DNA from: an uncultured Lachnospiraceae bacterium
GTDB taxonomy: Bacteria; Bacillota; Clostridia; Lachnospirales; Lachnospiraceae
Assembly (NCBI GenBank): GCA_910584585.1
Contig: CAJUBP010000009.1
Span: 52,616-116,615 of the forward strand
Reading direction: 5' to 3'
Length of the DNA: 64,000 bases
A program made the position numbers and the translations under genes. The notes beneath the pieces were generated by a model. The model ran no database searches and had not been told where the DNA came from. It was given only the letters and a program-made list of their open reading frames with translations. Shown here piece by piece: positions 16,526 through 25,515 of this stretch; position 1 is the stretch's first letter, and every line of letters begins with the position of its first letter.

Positions 16526-17208
16526 TTAAATATTTGTCTGCCCATTACGATCTTTTCGCAAGCAGTATATCCTTGTCTTATTTCTTCCTATCGCTTCAAC
16601 ATCATCCATCACAGAGAGTATTTCTCTCGTCCTTGCCATGCTCAAACCCAGCAGCTCTGCGATATTCCTGGTTCTTGCTGTTTCATGCCCTCGTAAATAC
16701 AATCTGATTTTTTCCTGATTATTCTTTGTTTTTATCGCTTGTTTTTTATCGCTTGCTTTTTATCGCTTGTTTTTTTATGAATTTTAAAGTCAGCGATGTC
16801 CTGTCCGGAGCAAAATTTTCTTTTATGTCAGGCTCTTCCCACCCTTCGTCTTCCCATACGTTAAAAATATTAGGCACTCCGCTTCCCGCATGCTCACCAA
16901 TATCTATCAGGTTAAAGATTTTCATCAGGCTCTTATTTCTTGGGCCAGATTTTCCCCCTCTGCGCATCTGCTCCTTCCCAAGCCTGATATAGCCGGGATT
17001 CTCAAATACAATTTTATTTTCTTCCTTGATTATAAGAACGCCATATTTTCCATAATAATCTGTATTGATGATACAATTCGCCAACGCTTCCCTCAATGCC
17101 CTGTGAACCGGCGTATCATCGACCCGAAAACCGCCCTCCATCCGAAATGGCACTTTGATATCTTTCGTAATCTTATTGTATACACGAAAATAAAAGTCAA
17201 ATACCCGT
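16526..17208 (-). pseudogene. Truncated AlbA_2/HATPase-type ATP-binding protein
   Basis: C-terminal half of an AlbA_2-domain (Schlafen-like) transcriptional regulator/ATP-binding protein. The readable part runs from FDFYFRVYNKITKDIKVPF through VHRALREALANCIIN (HATPase-like N box), NPGYIRLG and GEHAGSGVPNIF. A stop codon lies immediately upstream, so the AlbA_2 domain is gone. At 16728-16769 three tandem 14-bp units shift the frame. Beyond them the original C-terminal helix-turn-helix (TRNIAELLGLSMARTREIL) continues in another frame to 16526. One unit would restore the frame, as would four. Confidence 0.7.
16728..16769. repeat. Three tandem 14-bp units causing a frameshift
   Basis: Units at 16728-16741, 16742-16755 and 16756-16769 share TTTTTATCGCTTG and differ only in the first base. 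They lie inside the AlbA_2-type gene. Confidence 0.85.
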
Positions 17209-17289
17209 CAAATAAAAATGCACTAGAAATGCCTATAAATTCCTAGGTTTTACGATTTCTACATTTAATCTATCAAATACCCATCAAAT
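17197..17289. repeat. Pair of 18-bp direct repeats between two AlbA_2-type remnants
   Basis: TCAAATACCCGTCAAATA at 17197-17214 and TCAAATACCCATCAAATA at 17272-17289 differ at one base and flank the junction of the two decayed genes. They probably mark the recombination that removed the 5' half of the downstream copy. Confidence 0.6.
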
Positions 17290-17298
17290 AAGACTTTA

Positions 17299-18262
17299 CG
17301 CCCAATATGGAATATATCTTCTCATTTTCAATGAAGCATTTTCATCAGCTAATTTTATGAATCCTGCTTTCATTGTGTCTTTGATAATTCTTGACACAAT
17401 AGACATATTTTTCTCATCAACACCAAACCGTTCCCTTAACACAGCATTTGCCACCGGAATTTCATTTACATAATAATAACAAGTCGCCAGATAGCAAGTA
17501 CGGATTTTATCCTCTTTCGTCCACTCATTTAGATTCGCATACCAATATAATTTAGTCCTGGCAAAATCATCTCCCGTTTCAACCTTAGGAGCCGGAATCT
17601 TATAGCACTCATCCCCTCTTCCATGCGGTCAAATCCACTGCCCCGCTCCTCGCAAATATGAATCATCCTCAAAAATGAAGCCATGGTCTCATTTCTGGAA
17701 TGAGGAGCCGTATCAATAATCCGATTCACGTCCACCAACAAGCATCCGGGATTAGACGCCTCTACCTTAGCATCAAAAATCTCCATCATTGGCCCTGCGC
17801 CACGCATGGTCAGATCCTGATGAATAATCATATTTCCAAGCACAATCCAGCAGCCGTGTCACTTCTTCCTCATTTACGTTCTCTTTGGCAGTCCGCATCT
17901 CATATGGCATTGTCTCAAATGACTGCCATAATGCCCGTTCCTTTTCAGGAAAATCTTTTAACTTTTTCTTATAAGAACCAATCCTAATATACTCATCTCC
18001 CGCAAATGCCGTAGGTTTAACCGAAGCCATGGGAATCTCCAGAATAACTACCCTTTACATGTGTTGTATCAGCAATTCCCCATAAAAGATATCCTTTCTC
18101 TCTTCGTTCCAGAGCGGCAGAATTACTTATAGCAGAAATATACTCTCCTATCATCTGGGGATCTGTATTATTACTTTTATATTCCAACCATTCCGTCTCT
18201 GCTGGCATCCTTCTCAATCGTTCTATCAGACTAATGTAATAATCCTGCTGTCCTGTGATCAT
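17299..18262 (-). pseudogene. Decayed AlbA_2-domain ATP-binding protein gene
   Basis: Four pieces of one gene survive in different frames. The N-terminal AlbA_2 part is ETEWLEYKSNN...YLLWGIADTTHV (18262-18060). Next is a mid part, ASVKPTAFAGDEYIRIGSYK (18030-17850). The HATPase part follows as MIIHQDLTMRGAGPMMEIF with HICEERGSGFDRM (17843-17600). The C-terminal winged helix is PVANAVLRERFGVDEKN (17530-17299). Between the first three pieces, stretches normally present in the family are missing, so decay went by internal deletions as well as frameshifts. Full-length relatives are widespread in gut Clostridia and are often near defence genes. The product is not functional as written. Confidence 0.7.
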
Positions 18263-18352
18263 TTTATACTATCAACTCCATCCATATTATTCTACATCAA
18301 AATATCAGTGTCTTATAAAGACCACTACTTTACAAGTTTTTTAATAAAAAAG

Positions 18353-18437
18353 TATCGTACAGGACTTTCTGATGTATAATGAGTTTGCTACAACCATTAC
18401 AAAGGAAAGTGACCCTGTACGATAAACTCATTATACA
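18353..18437. repeat. Interleaved inverted repeats at the IS left end
   Basis: TATCGTACAGG (18353-18363) pairs with CCTGTACGATA (18414-18424), and GTATAATGAGTTT (18374-18386) pairs with AAACTCATTATAC just downstream (from about 18425). The order A-B-A'-B' allows two mutually exclusive hairpins. They lie just before the transposase remnant and probably belong to the end of that insertion sequence. Confidence 0.55.
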
Positions 18438-18439
18438 GT

Positions 18440-18975
18440 AAAGATAACCTGATTGGTAGACTTCATCTATACTTTTTTACTTATTTTGAAACATTTTCTG
18501 CCCTTACTACAGAGACGCTGTTTTTACTGGTGCTATCCATACTGGCAATGGAATTAGCCCATTCCATACGCTTCCTTTACAGGCACTTTTTGTCCGGCAT
18601 CACAGAAAAGTCGCTGAATACATTTTCCCATGCCTGCTCTTATGCGAAAGTGGATTATTCCAGGTTTATGAATGTAACAACGGCCATGGCCCTAAAGCTG
18701 GTTCTGGAACGCCTGAAGTCACAGCCGGTTTTTCTCTGCATTGACGACACCATGGTCGCAAGGTCCGGAAAAAGTTTGAAAATGTATCAAAACTTTTTAA
18801 CCATGCCGCACATAATGGTTTCAATTACCTCAGCGGGCGCTGCTTTGTCAGCCTTATGCTTTGTGTCCCCGGTATGGCGGAAACAGCGGATTGCATACCT
18901 GGCAATCCCCCCGATACCAGATGTGGAAAAAAGAAGTATCCTAGCTGGAACTGGCAGCATCCATGGTACGGAATG
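18440..18975 (+). pseudogene. Truncated IS4-like DDE transposase
   Basis: Remnant of an IS4-type transposase. The recognisable N-terminal half includes ITEKSLNTFSHACSYAKVDY and the first DDE aspartate region FLCIDDTMVAR. A frameshift after this point moves the continuation (KKFENVSKLFNHAAHNGFNY, then CFVSLMLCVP) into another frame, with further damage near GYRMW-like codons. The remaining catalytic half is absent. The sequence runs straight into the 3' end of the SMC-like gene at 18976. It shows that the island has been assembled from mobile DNA. Confidence 0.75.
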
Positions 18976-21354
18976 CTATGCGAAATCTGTTTCTAAAAGT
19001 TCACGCAATTCAATCCCACGTCCACTTAACTTATACTTTAGTAACTTACTAATACGGTCATCACAGGTAATGAAAAACAATTGCTCCATGGTTGCTTTTG
19101 ATGTCATTTGATACTTAAGTAAATCCATGAACGCAAGCATATTTACGTCATCCATACATGCAGTCAGGTCATCGATAAAAAACACCTTCATCTTTTCACG
19201 GTCATTCCTTGCATTGATACCTGCAAAAAAATGGGCCAGCATAAAGACACTGATCTGACCGTTACTTAAAACATTAACGATATTCTTACCCTTACCATCA
19301 ACTAATGAGATTCCCTCATTTTTCTGGACAATGTTGATTCCCTCACTGGAATTTAATCTTATCAGCTTATTATAGAACTTGCTAAGAGCCGGTCCTACTT
19401 TTTCATACTCGTCTTTCGAAAGCTTCTCTACAACATCTCTGATATCGTTTGCTCTCTGAGATGCAATATCTTTCAGCTTTTGAAGTTTTTCTATCTCTGC
19501 ATCAAGTTTCTGATTCTTCTTATTCTCCTCCTCCAGCTTCTGATTCAGATCAGATAAAGTCTGATTTGCAAGAATATTGTCGATAGCATTGAGCTTTGAC
19601 ACAAGTAAATCATAAGAGAAATCCGAAACGTCATAAGATTTGGTAATAAGATTTTTCACCTTTGCAAATGTCTGTTGCACTGTCTCATTATCAAACTGGT
19701 AACCCAAAACCGTCAAAATCTGCTGATAAGCCTCTTTTATTTCCTGCTCTTTGGATTCCCCTAAAAGTCCCTTCTCCACAGCAGCCAGTAATTTCCCTAC
19801 ATCTTCCGCAGTCAATTCTTCTACATTAATTGCTTTTTGAATTTTTTGTAATCTCTTAACCTCATCAAAATATGGCTGTATCTCATCCTTCAGAGTTTTC
19901 AAGTCACTAATCTTATTCTCTAAATTTTTCGTTTCTTTCTCCACTACAGTTTTTGCGCGATTAATGAGGTTCTGATAGAGCTTTTCAATCTCTGTCTGTA
20001 ACAAGGTTTTATCTACTTCTTTTTTCTTTACAGCTTCCCCGTTCTGCCTGATATACTCGTCAGCTTCCTTAAGGATTAAATCTTCCTCCATGGTAGAAAA
20101 TGACTCTGAACCACAAACGGGACATCGGACAATACCATTCTTTTTTAAAACAGTATCTCTATATTCAATCACCACTTGTTTATTTGCGGAAAGAGAAGAT
20201 AACAGCTTCAGCATCTTATTATTCTTGGAAAGCAACTCAATCTCGTCAGAAAGAGCCTTCACCTTTTTCTCTTTCTCTTTAATTTCCTTCTTATCCACAT
20301 CAAAACCAGATTGCGTAAAGCCATCAATTTCTAAAGCAATCACTGATTCCCCATCCTGGAAAATCGTTTCCCTCAAAAGAGACAGCCTCTCTAATTTTTT
20401 AAGCTTCGTTTCAATAATCGTAATCGCATCTGTATTCTTGAAAAATCCAGCTTCCACTGCACGTCGAATATTCTCTTCCTTCGTCTCCCAGTAAGAAGCA
20501 ATTTCTTTGATAACAGACTTCTGGTTCTTCAAAACTTCGTTTTCTACAAGTTTACAAATCCCTTCTTTCGCCACCTGGTAACCACAATTTTCCACTTCTG
20601 TTTTCTGTGTAGTTAACTCTTCTTTATTAAGACCTGCAATTTCCGTCTTCTCACCAGGATAAAAAACAGTCAAAGGATACGAAACCTGCTTTGCATCCTC
20701 ACGAGCTTTCGCTAACTGCTTTTTATGGTCCTCAATTACCTCCTGCGGTACCTTCTGTTTCTTCATATCCTCAATATAGCGATCCACATCCTCAGCAAAA
20801 AGATCCAGATTCTCCGCAATCTGCTTCTGCCCATCATAATTCGTGATAAACTCACCGAAGAAATCATTTAAGTCCTTTCTCTTTTTGCTTTGTACATTAA
20901 ATGACTTCTGAACGTCACAAAAATGAAAATTATAGAAACTATCTCCTACATATTCCCGGATAAATACTTTCGCTATCTCTTCACTTTCATCGATTGTAAC
21001 CTTAGATGCCCCTGGATTTAATTCGTCCTTTGTCTGCTCTCTGCAAAGAATTGTCTCTTTTTCCCCATCAAATAACCAGAGAACTACCTTGACCTTCGTT
21101 TTCGCTCCAGCATCTCGGTTCTTTAAAATGCCATCGGTATTCATCTTGCGATCAGTATCATTGGTGCTTCTGGTATCAAAAGCAGTCTTTAATCTCCCAA
21201 TATTTCCAGTCAGACACCACTCAATCGCATCGACTGTTGTCGTCTTTCCAATTCCATTTGCAGCTGAAAGAAGTACAACCGATTTATCCTTGAAATCAAT
21301 GGTTTTATCGCGAAATCCTCTAAAATTTACCATTCTTATCTTACGAATTATCAT
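18976..21354 (-). CDS. lmuB: Lamassu-type SMC-like ATPase (LmuB)
   Basis: A 792-aa Rad50/SMC-type ATPase. It has the N-terminal Walker A SAANGIGKTTTVDAIEW, long coiled coils broken by a zinc-hook-like CPVCGSESF near residue 415, a signature-like NVLSNGQISVFML, and a Walker B region VFFIDDLTACMDD with RecF-like D-D rather than D-E. In Lamassu/ABC-3C systems this subunit senses foreign or structured DNA ends and releases the nuclease subunit. I chose the ATG at 21354: it overlaps the upstream stop as ATGA. A GTG at 21366 is the alternative. It is the last gene of the three-gene operon; its 3' end meets an IS remnant. Confidence 0.82.
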   Translation of the reverse strand: MIIRKIRMVNFRGFRDKTIDFKDKSVVLLSAANGIGKTTTVDAIEWCLTGNIGRLKTAFDTRSTNDTDRKMNTDGILKNRDAGAKTKVKVVLWLFDGEKETILCREQTKDELNPGASKVTIDESEEIAKVFIREYVGDSFYNFHFCDVQKSFNVQSKKRKDLNDFFGEFITNYDGQKQIAENLDLFAEDVDRYIEDMKKQKVPQEVIEDHKKQLAKAREDAKQVSYPLTVFYPGEKTEIAGLNKEELTTQKTEVENCGYQVAKEGICKLVENEVLKNQKSVIKEIASYWETKEENIRRAVEAGFFKNTDAITIIETKLKKLERLSLLRETIFQDGESVIALEIDGFTQSGFDVDKKEIKEKEKKVKALSDEIELLSKNNKMLKLLSSLSANKQVVIEYRDTVLKKNGIVRCPVCGSESFSTMEEDLILKEADEYIRQNGEAVKKKEVDKTLLQTEIEKLYQNLINRAKTVVEKETKNLENKISDLKTLKDEIQPYFDEVKRLQKIQKAINVEELTAEDVGKLLAAVEKGLLGESKEQEIKEAYQQILTVLGYQFDNETVQQTFAKVKNLITKSYDVSDFSYDLLVSKLNAIDNILANQTLSDLNQKLEEENKKNQKLDAEIEKLQKLKDIASQRANDIRDVVEKLSKDEYEKVGPALSKFYNKLIRLNSSEGINIVQKNEGISLVDGKGKNIVNVLSNGQISVFMLAHFFAGINARNDREKMKVFFIDDLTACMDDVNMLAFMDLLKYQMTSKATMEQLFFITCDDRISKLLKYKLSGRGIELRELLETDFA

Positions 21355-21983
21355 CTTTTCAGCCACCCCTTAATCATTTCGTAATCCTGTTCTCCAAAAG
21401 ACTTATCCAATACCCCTTCTTTTTTATTTCTGTTCACTCTTTTCCTTTTCTTTTCCATCAGCGTTAAAAGGCCCTCTTCCTCCGGAAGCAACTGACTCAA
21501 TCGCTTCATCTGCTCCACATCCGACGCAAATGCATCTGTCGGAATCATATGAAATGGCAATTCAATCGCCTCATCATCATCAATTACAATCCTATCTTTA
21601 TCTGTCATATCGCCCTTAATGATGATCTTTCTTGATATTAACAAATTACTCTCTCGACTCCTATCTGGAATCCCTTCGGAATAAACAATCAACTGCACAA
21701 TATTATACTTTAACTTATGAATCGCTTTTGATTTGCCATTAATAATCGTAAATACACGAATTCGATCATCCCAAACATCACATAAAGAATCTATTTCCGC
21801 CAAGTCCCCATTCAGAAGGAAAAACAATTCATCCCTTTGCTCGCTGATAAAAATACTTAATAACGCTTCCGGTTTCTGATCTAAATCAAAAATATCTTCC
21901 AGACTAATTTCATATTCACAAGCAATATCCCCAACAAGGATATCTTTATAGCCGCTTTTCTTAAACTCTTCCTGTAAAATCAT
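21351..21983 (-). CDS. Lamassu-type middle subunit (LmuC-like)
   Basis: A 210-aa protein beginning MILQEEFKKSGYKDILVGDI. No catalytic motif is visible. It is acidic, ends in a basic patch (KKRKRVNRNKKEGV) and lies between the nuclease gene and the SMC gene, where the small subunit of three-gene Lamassu/ABC-3C systems is found. The function is inferred from that position. In the family it joins the effector to the ATPase. The ATG at 21983 follows AGAGGAAA. The stop overlaps the next start by 4 nt, and the start lies 2 nt after the remaining C-terminal frame of the nuclease gene. Confidence 0.65.
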   Translation of the reverse strand: MILQEEFKKSGYKDILVGDIACEYEISLEDIFDLDQKPEALLSIFISEQRDELFFLLNGDLAEIDSLCDVWDDRIRVFTIINGKSKAIHKLKYNIVQLIVYSEGIPDRSRESNLLISRKIIIKGDMTDKDRIVIDDDEAIELPFHMIPTDAFASDVEQMKRLSQLLPEEEGLLTLMEKKRKRVNRNKKEGVLDKSFGEQDYEMIKGWLKR

Positions 21984-21985
21984 AA

Positions 21986-23694
21986 TTACGTTTCCTCTTT
22001 CACACAGTCTACAGAAAAAACGCAACCGCTGCAATCTTCCTGTGTGCTCCACTCATCCTCATCAATTCCAATACAATCCATACACTCAATATAAAAACTA
22101 TCTTCCCCAAGATCTGCAACGGTAGGATTCTCATTTACGTTCGCCGTACTATAGTTATAATAATTTTTACCTCTCATAATTTTGCTATTCTCAAAGAACC
22201 ATTTTCCAGGTTTTGGTGACACACTCACCATACGTTGCACAATCTTTCGCTTTACACCCTTAAAATTTCCACCTGCCCGAGGGAGAATCACACTATGATT
22301 TACATACTTATTACTCCGGCGGTTAAATATCGACGTTTTTACTTGCCTAAATTTCCATCTGCTGCGTTGTCATCCGTTGACGTAGCCCCGCTACGCCGCC
22401 TTCTTCCGCCTTGCAGATGAAAATTTATTCTGCGTAAAATTCGTCGATATTTAACCGCCGGAGTAATATCTTCTGGAAAGTTCAGACAAACATAATCAGT
22501 TACTGAAGAATCAATGTAAAACAATGGATCAAATATCTCCAAATGAGCAGAAATCTCCATCTCATTATTCGCCTTCTTCTGACAGATATTTAACATAATC
22601 TTCCACAGATACTCTAGAAAAACAAGAAAACCCTGTTTGCATTCGGCAACATAGAGCAATCTATCATCTACAGGAATCCCTCTGTAGGCAGCAATCTTGC
22701 TGACATCATCCGTACTATATGTATTCAATAACTGATATTGACCATCCATAGTCTTACCAATTTCATTTATCCATTTCACAGTATTCTGGCAAATCATGTT
22801 CAACATGTGTGTCTGTATATCTGAAAGATCATTATTATTTATAATCTCCCCATACTTCTCACAAACAATGCCCGACAAATAACTTGCAATTGTTTGTTCC
22901 GTCTTTGTCTTGACAGATTCTGTCATATAATGATCAAATTCTTTTTTCTCCACTCGCAGCTGATCAAAAACAGGATTATCTAACGTATAACGTCGCTGTA
23001 TATACGAAATCGAAAGGCCTAGCAATATCAACTGCCAATGCTCCTCATCTCCACCCTTATCTGGATTCGGATAAGCCCTGGCCAATGCTTCCATCAATTC
23101 CTTTTTGTACTGATTGATATCCTGTTGATGAACAACATTAAATCTTGCAATAAACTTTTTTAGGGAGTCCTCTGAGGCCATTGCCGCAAAGAGATTTTTC
23201 TTCTGTTCCTCTTTCTTATTTGTTGAATAAACATTTGCTCTCAACCAAGCAGCTGAATCTGCTTTATTTGGATAAGTCACCGACTTTGGAATCACATTTT
23301 CAGACCCGATGTGTACCTTCATTTCATCAAGTGTTGGTTTCTCAACCTTTGAATTCCTATAAATATAAAGACTCGGTTTTGCTTTCAAAGTACTCCGAAG
23401 CATCTGAAGACGGAGATACTGATAATAAAGATCTGCCGAAATTTCCTTCACATTTGGATATTTTTTCGTATAATACTTTACCTGAATAAACTCAAATGTC
23501 CCATCCTCAAAAAATACATCCACATCCTCAAGATATTCTGAACAGACATACTCTACTTGATTTTGAAGGAGACACATAATCGTAACATAATCCTGAAACA
23601 AAAATCCTCTGATCTTATCCGCGGCATCTCTATTCCTATCCCCCTCATACATGACTGATAATATATCTACTTCTATGTTCGTTAGCAAACTCAC
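21986..23694 (-). pseudogene. lmuA: Lamassu-type Cap4-like nuclease gene (LmuA) split by a MITE
   Basis: The N-terminal part (23694-22469) reads RGFLFQDYVTIMCLL and DVDVFFEDG...FEFIQVKYY, the Cap4/DUF4297 PD-(D/E)XK nuclease pattern that forms the effector of Lamassu-Cap4 systems. At 22311-22466 a 156-bp inverted-repeat element interrupts the gene. The frame reads into the element and stops at 22339, giving a 451-aa hybrid whose last 35 or so residues come from the element. Removing the element and one TA restores the reading from NFPED to KYVNHSVILPRAGG and on to the stop at 21986, giving about 520 residues. The GTG start at 23694 follows AAGGGGGG. The hybrid keeps the nuclease domain, so partial function is possible. 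Confidence 0.75.
22309..22468. mobile_element. 156-bp MITE with TA target duplication inside lmuA
   Basis: The element (22311-22466) begins TTACTCCGGCGGTTAAATAT and ends with its reverse complement. Its perfect terminal inverted repeat is 25 bp, and the rest forms a long imperfect hairpin. TA dinucleotides at 22309-22310 and 22467-22468 are the target duplication, as in Tc1/mariner/IS630-mobilised MITEs. It encodes no protein of its own. Confidence 0.85.
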
Positions 23695-23780
23695 GGAGCG
23701 TCCCCCCTTCTACGCCGCCACATTAGTATTTATTATATCTATAACCGATTCAATCCTAACCTACATTTCAATACATTCAC

Positions 23781-23809
23781 ATTATAATCGAAAAAAGCCA
23801 AAAGTACAA
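23781..23809 (-). promoter_or_regulatory. Promoter of the Lamassu-type operon
   Basis: On the minus strand TTGTAC (23804-23809) and TATAAT (23781-23786) are separated by 17 bp. They lie about 87 nt upstream of the GTG start and directly after the hairpin that ends the spoVA operon. Confidence 0.6.
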
Positions 23810-23814
23810 TAGAA

Positions 23815-23850
23815 AGCAGGCTAACAAATCCTTTCATTTGCTACCCTGCT
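23815..23850 (-). terminator. Hairpin terminator downstream of spoVAC
   Basis: AGCAGGCTAACAAAT pairs imperfectly with ATTTGCTACCCTGCT around a 6-nt loop, followed on the minus strand by TTTCT. It lies 43 nt after the spoVAC stop. Confidence 0.5.
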
Positions 23851-23892
23851 CATAATTCGAATTCTGCCTCTATATCTTTTCTGTGACTTTCC

Positions 23893-24372
23893 TCAAACTA
23901 TCCCGGCCATCTTCCCAATCCAATAAATCACCCCCAACACCCAGCTGGTAAAAATCCCATACAAAATCACCGGCCCCGCAATGGTAAAAATCTTACATCC
24001 AATTCCAAAGACCTGCCCCTCCTTCTGAAACTCAATAGCCGGCGCCGCCACTGAATTGGCAAATCCCGTAATGGGCACCAATGCTCCCGCGCCGCCCCAG
24101 TTGGCGATAGAAGGATAAATATTCAAGCCTGTCAAAAGCACGCTCAGCAGCACCAGAATCATGCTGCACCAGCTGCCCGCCGTATCCTTGTCCAGCCCAA
24201 AGGTATTGACCGCAACATTTAGAATCAGCTGCCCCAGGATACAGATGAGACCACCGGTAATAAATGCCTTTATCATATTGGCCGGCAGGGAATGGGTAGG
24301 AGTCACCTGCTTGACATACTCATTATATTCCTGATTTTTCTTTTCTTTCTGTTCCATGGTTTCCTGTGCCAT
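23893..24372 (-). CDS. spoVAC: Stage V sporulation protein AC
   Basis: A 159-aa membrane protein of the SpoVA complex, which moves dipicolinic acid into the forespore; SpoVAC is its mechanosensitive channel. The family hallmark YVKQVTPTHSLPANMIKAF leads into FITGGLICILGQ, and four hydrophobic segments follow, ending VLGVIYWIGKMAGIV. The ATG at 24372 follows AAGGAAG; longer frames add unrelated residues. It is the last gene of the local spoVA operon, 70 nt after spoVAB. Its 3' end is duplicated at 16359-16487. The usual next gene, spoVAD, is not here; the defence island lies in that place. Confidence 0.93.
   Translation of the reverse strand: MAQETMEQKEKKNQEYNEYVKQVTPTHSLPANMIKAFITGGLICILGQLILNVAVNTFGLDKDTAGSWCSMILVLLSVLLTGLNIYPSIANWGGAGALVPITGFANSVAAPAIEFQKEGQVFGIGCKIFTIAGPVILYGIFTSWVLGVIYWIGKMAGIV
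23954..23997. repeat. 44-bp identical core, candidate att site (proximal copy)
   Basis: This copy of the exact 44-bp repeat (see 16420-16463) lies within the intact spoVAC gene. The insert replaced the gene end with an equivalent sequence, leaving spoVAC whole. Confidence 0.55.
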
Positions 24373-24442
24373 AATTAATCTTCCTTTCTTCTGTTTCGCC
24401 CTTTGGGCCATAAATGTATCCCCCAGGCAGAACATCTTCACG

Positions 24443-24871
24443 CTACATTTTCTGCATATGGTTCGCGTAAAAATACAGCGCCCCCGCAGCCTTTCCCAAA
24501 GCCATAAAAAACAGCATAACGCTCAGGCCCTCTTTAATGCCGAAGCGCCGAAACATAATGGGAAATGTATTGAGGATCTCTGCCAGAGCCACGGCCAGAC
24601 AACCGGTAAAAATCCCGGCGCTCAGCCCGAACACAATCACGGCCCCGATTCCCAGAGGCGCCGTCACCGGAAACAGAGAAAAAATATTTCCCGCCGCGCC
24701 GCCCAAGATTACAGCGTTTTCATAGGCGATAATATCTCTTGCGGTACGGCTTTTCCCGATAATCCTGGGAACCACTCCGATAGAAATGATAAAACTAAAT
24801 ACGCCTGCTGAAATCGCGGATCCGCTTGCCAGTCCGATAAATCCCAAAAATACCTGTTTAATCCACATCAT
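24443..24871 (-). CDS. spoVAB: Stage V sporulation protein AB
   Basis: A 142-aa integral membrane protein of the SpoVA dipicolinate channel complex. The opening WIKQVFLGFIGLASGSAISA with GVVPRIIGKSRTARDIIAYE is typical, and about four hydrophobic helices are visible. The length matches the family when the ATG at 24871 is used (AAGGAA upstream). The longer frame only repeats the overlap with spoVAA, which it shares by 14 nt. It acts in the forespore inner membrane with SpoVAA and SpoVAC. Confidence 0.9.
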   Translation of the reverse strand: MMWIKQVFLGFIGLASGSAISAGVFSFIISIGVVPRIIGKSRTARDIIAYENAVILGGAAGNIFSLFPVTAPLGIGAVIVFGLSAGIFTGCLAVALAEILNTFPIMFRRFGIKEGLSVMLFFMALGKAAGALYFYANHMQKM

Positions 24872-25505
24872 TGCTGGTTCCTTTTCTTCCACAATTTTCA
24901 ATGAAGGTGGAATCCACATCTTTTTCATAAGTGCGCATTTCCACCTGAATGGGCGTAGGGTCATGGGTAATTTTCTTATGCCCCACATGGTTGAAAAATA
25001 TCATAATCCCCAGAAACAATCCAATGGAATAGCAGATTTCCAGCACCGTGAACCCGCTGGATTCCTGTCCCATCACCTGCTGGTAGAAATCCGCGAACAC
25101 TTCTCCTACGCCCACGTCATTGTTAAAAGTCATAATCGTAAATGCAGAGCCGAAAAATATCAGTACGCATAACACCGCCGTTTTTAAATACAGCAGCCAT
25201 TTTGGCTCCTGCTTGGGCTCATATTCCAGGACAAAATCTTTTTCCCCGATATTCTGGACATCCACATTGGGAAATTCCTGTCCAATCAATTCAATAATTT
25301 TCATCACAGAAAAAACTTCCACCTGTTTTTTCTTCCTGCTCTGGTTGGCAGGGGTATGAAAGGTATATACTTTCATGGTTTTTAATTTATTAATTAAAGG
25401 CTGATTGGTGGAAGTAATCTTCGCGATATCCTTCAAAGTCACAGAAGGCTCCCGAACCAGCACATTCTGTTCGATTTTCAGATATACAGTATCTGAGCTT
25501 GCCAT
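24858..25505 (-). CDS. spoVAA: Stage V sporulation protein AA
   Basis: A 215-aa protein whose N-terminal half (DTVYLKIEQNVLVREPSVTL, KDIAKI) is the soluble SpoVAA domain. Two C-terminal membrane helices follow (WLLYLKTAVLCVLIFFGSAF and ICYSIGLFLGIMIFFNHVG). It belongs to the dipicolinate-transport complex made under sigma-G. The ATG at 25505 gives the usual family start. It overlaps spoVAB by 14 nt and follows the 79-aa membrane protein gene by 10 nt. Confidence 0.9.
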   Translation of the reverse strand: MASSDTVYLKIEQNVLVREPSVTLKDIAKITSTNQPLINKLKTMKVYTFHTPANQSRKKKQVEVFSVMKIIELIGQEFPNVDVQNIGEKDFVLEYEPKQEPKWLLYLKTAVLCVLIFFGSAFTIMTFNNDVGVGEVFADFYQQVMGQESSGFTVLEICYSIGLFLGIMIFFNHVGHKKITHDPTPIQVEMRTYEKDVDSTFIENCGRKGTSNDVD

Positions 25506-25515
25506 ACGCTTCCCC

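Noticed and set aside
16490..23866. CRISPR array in the defence island
   Set aside because: I looked for regularly spaced repeats and found only short tandem or inverted repeats; no array and no cas genes.
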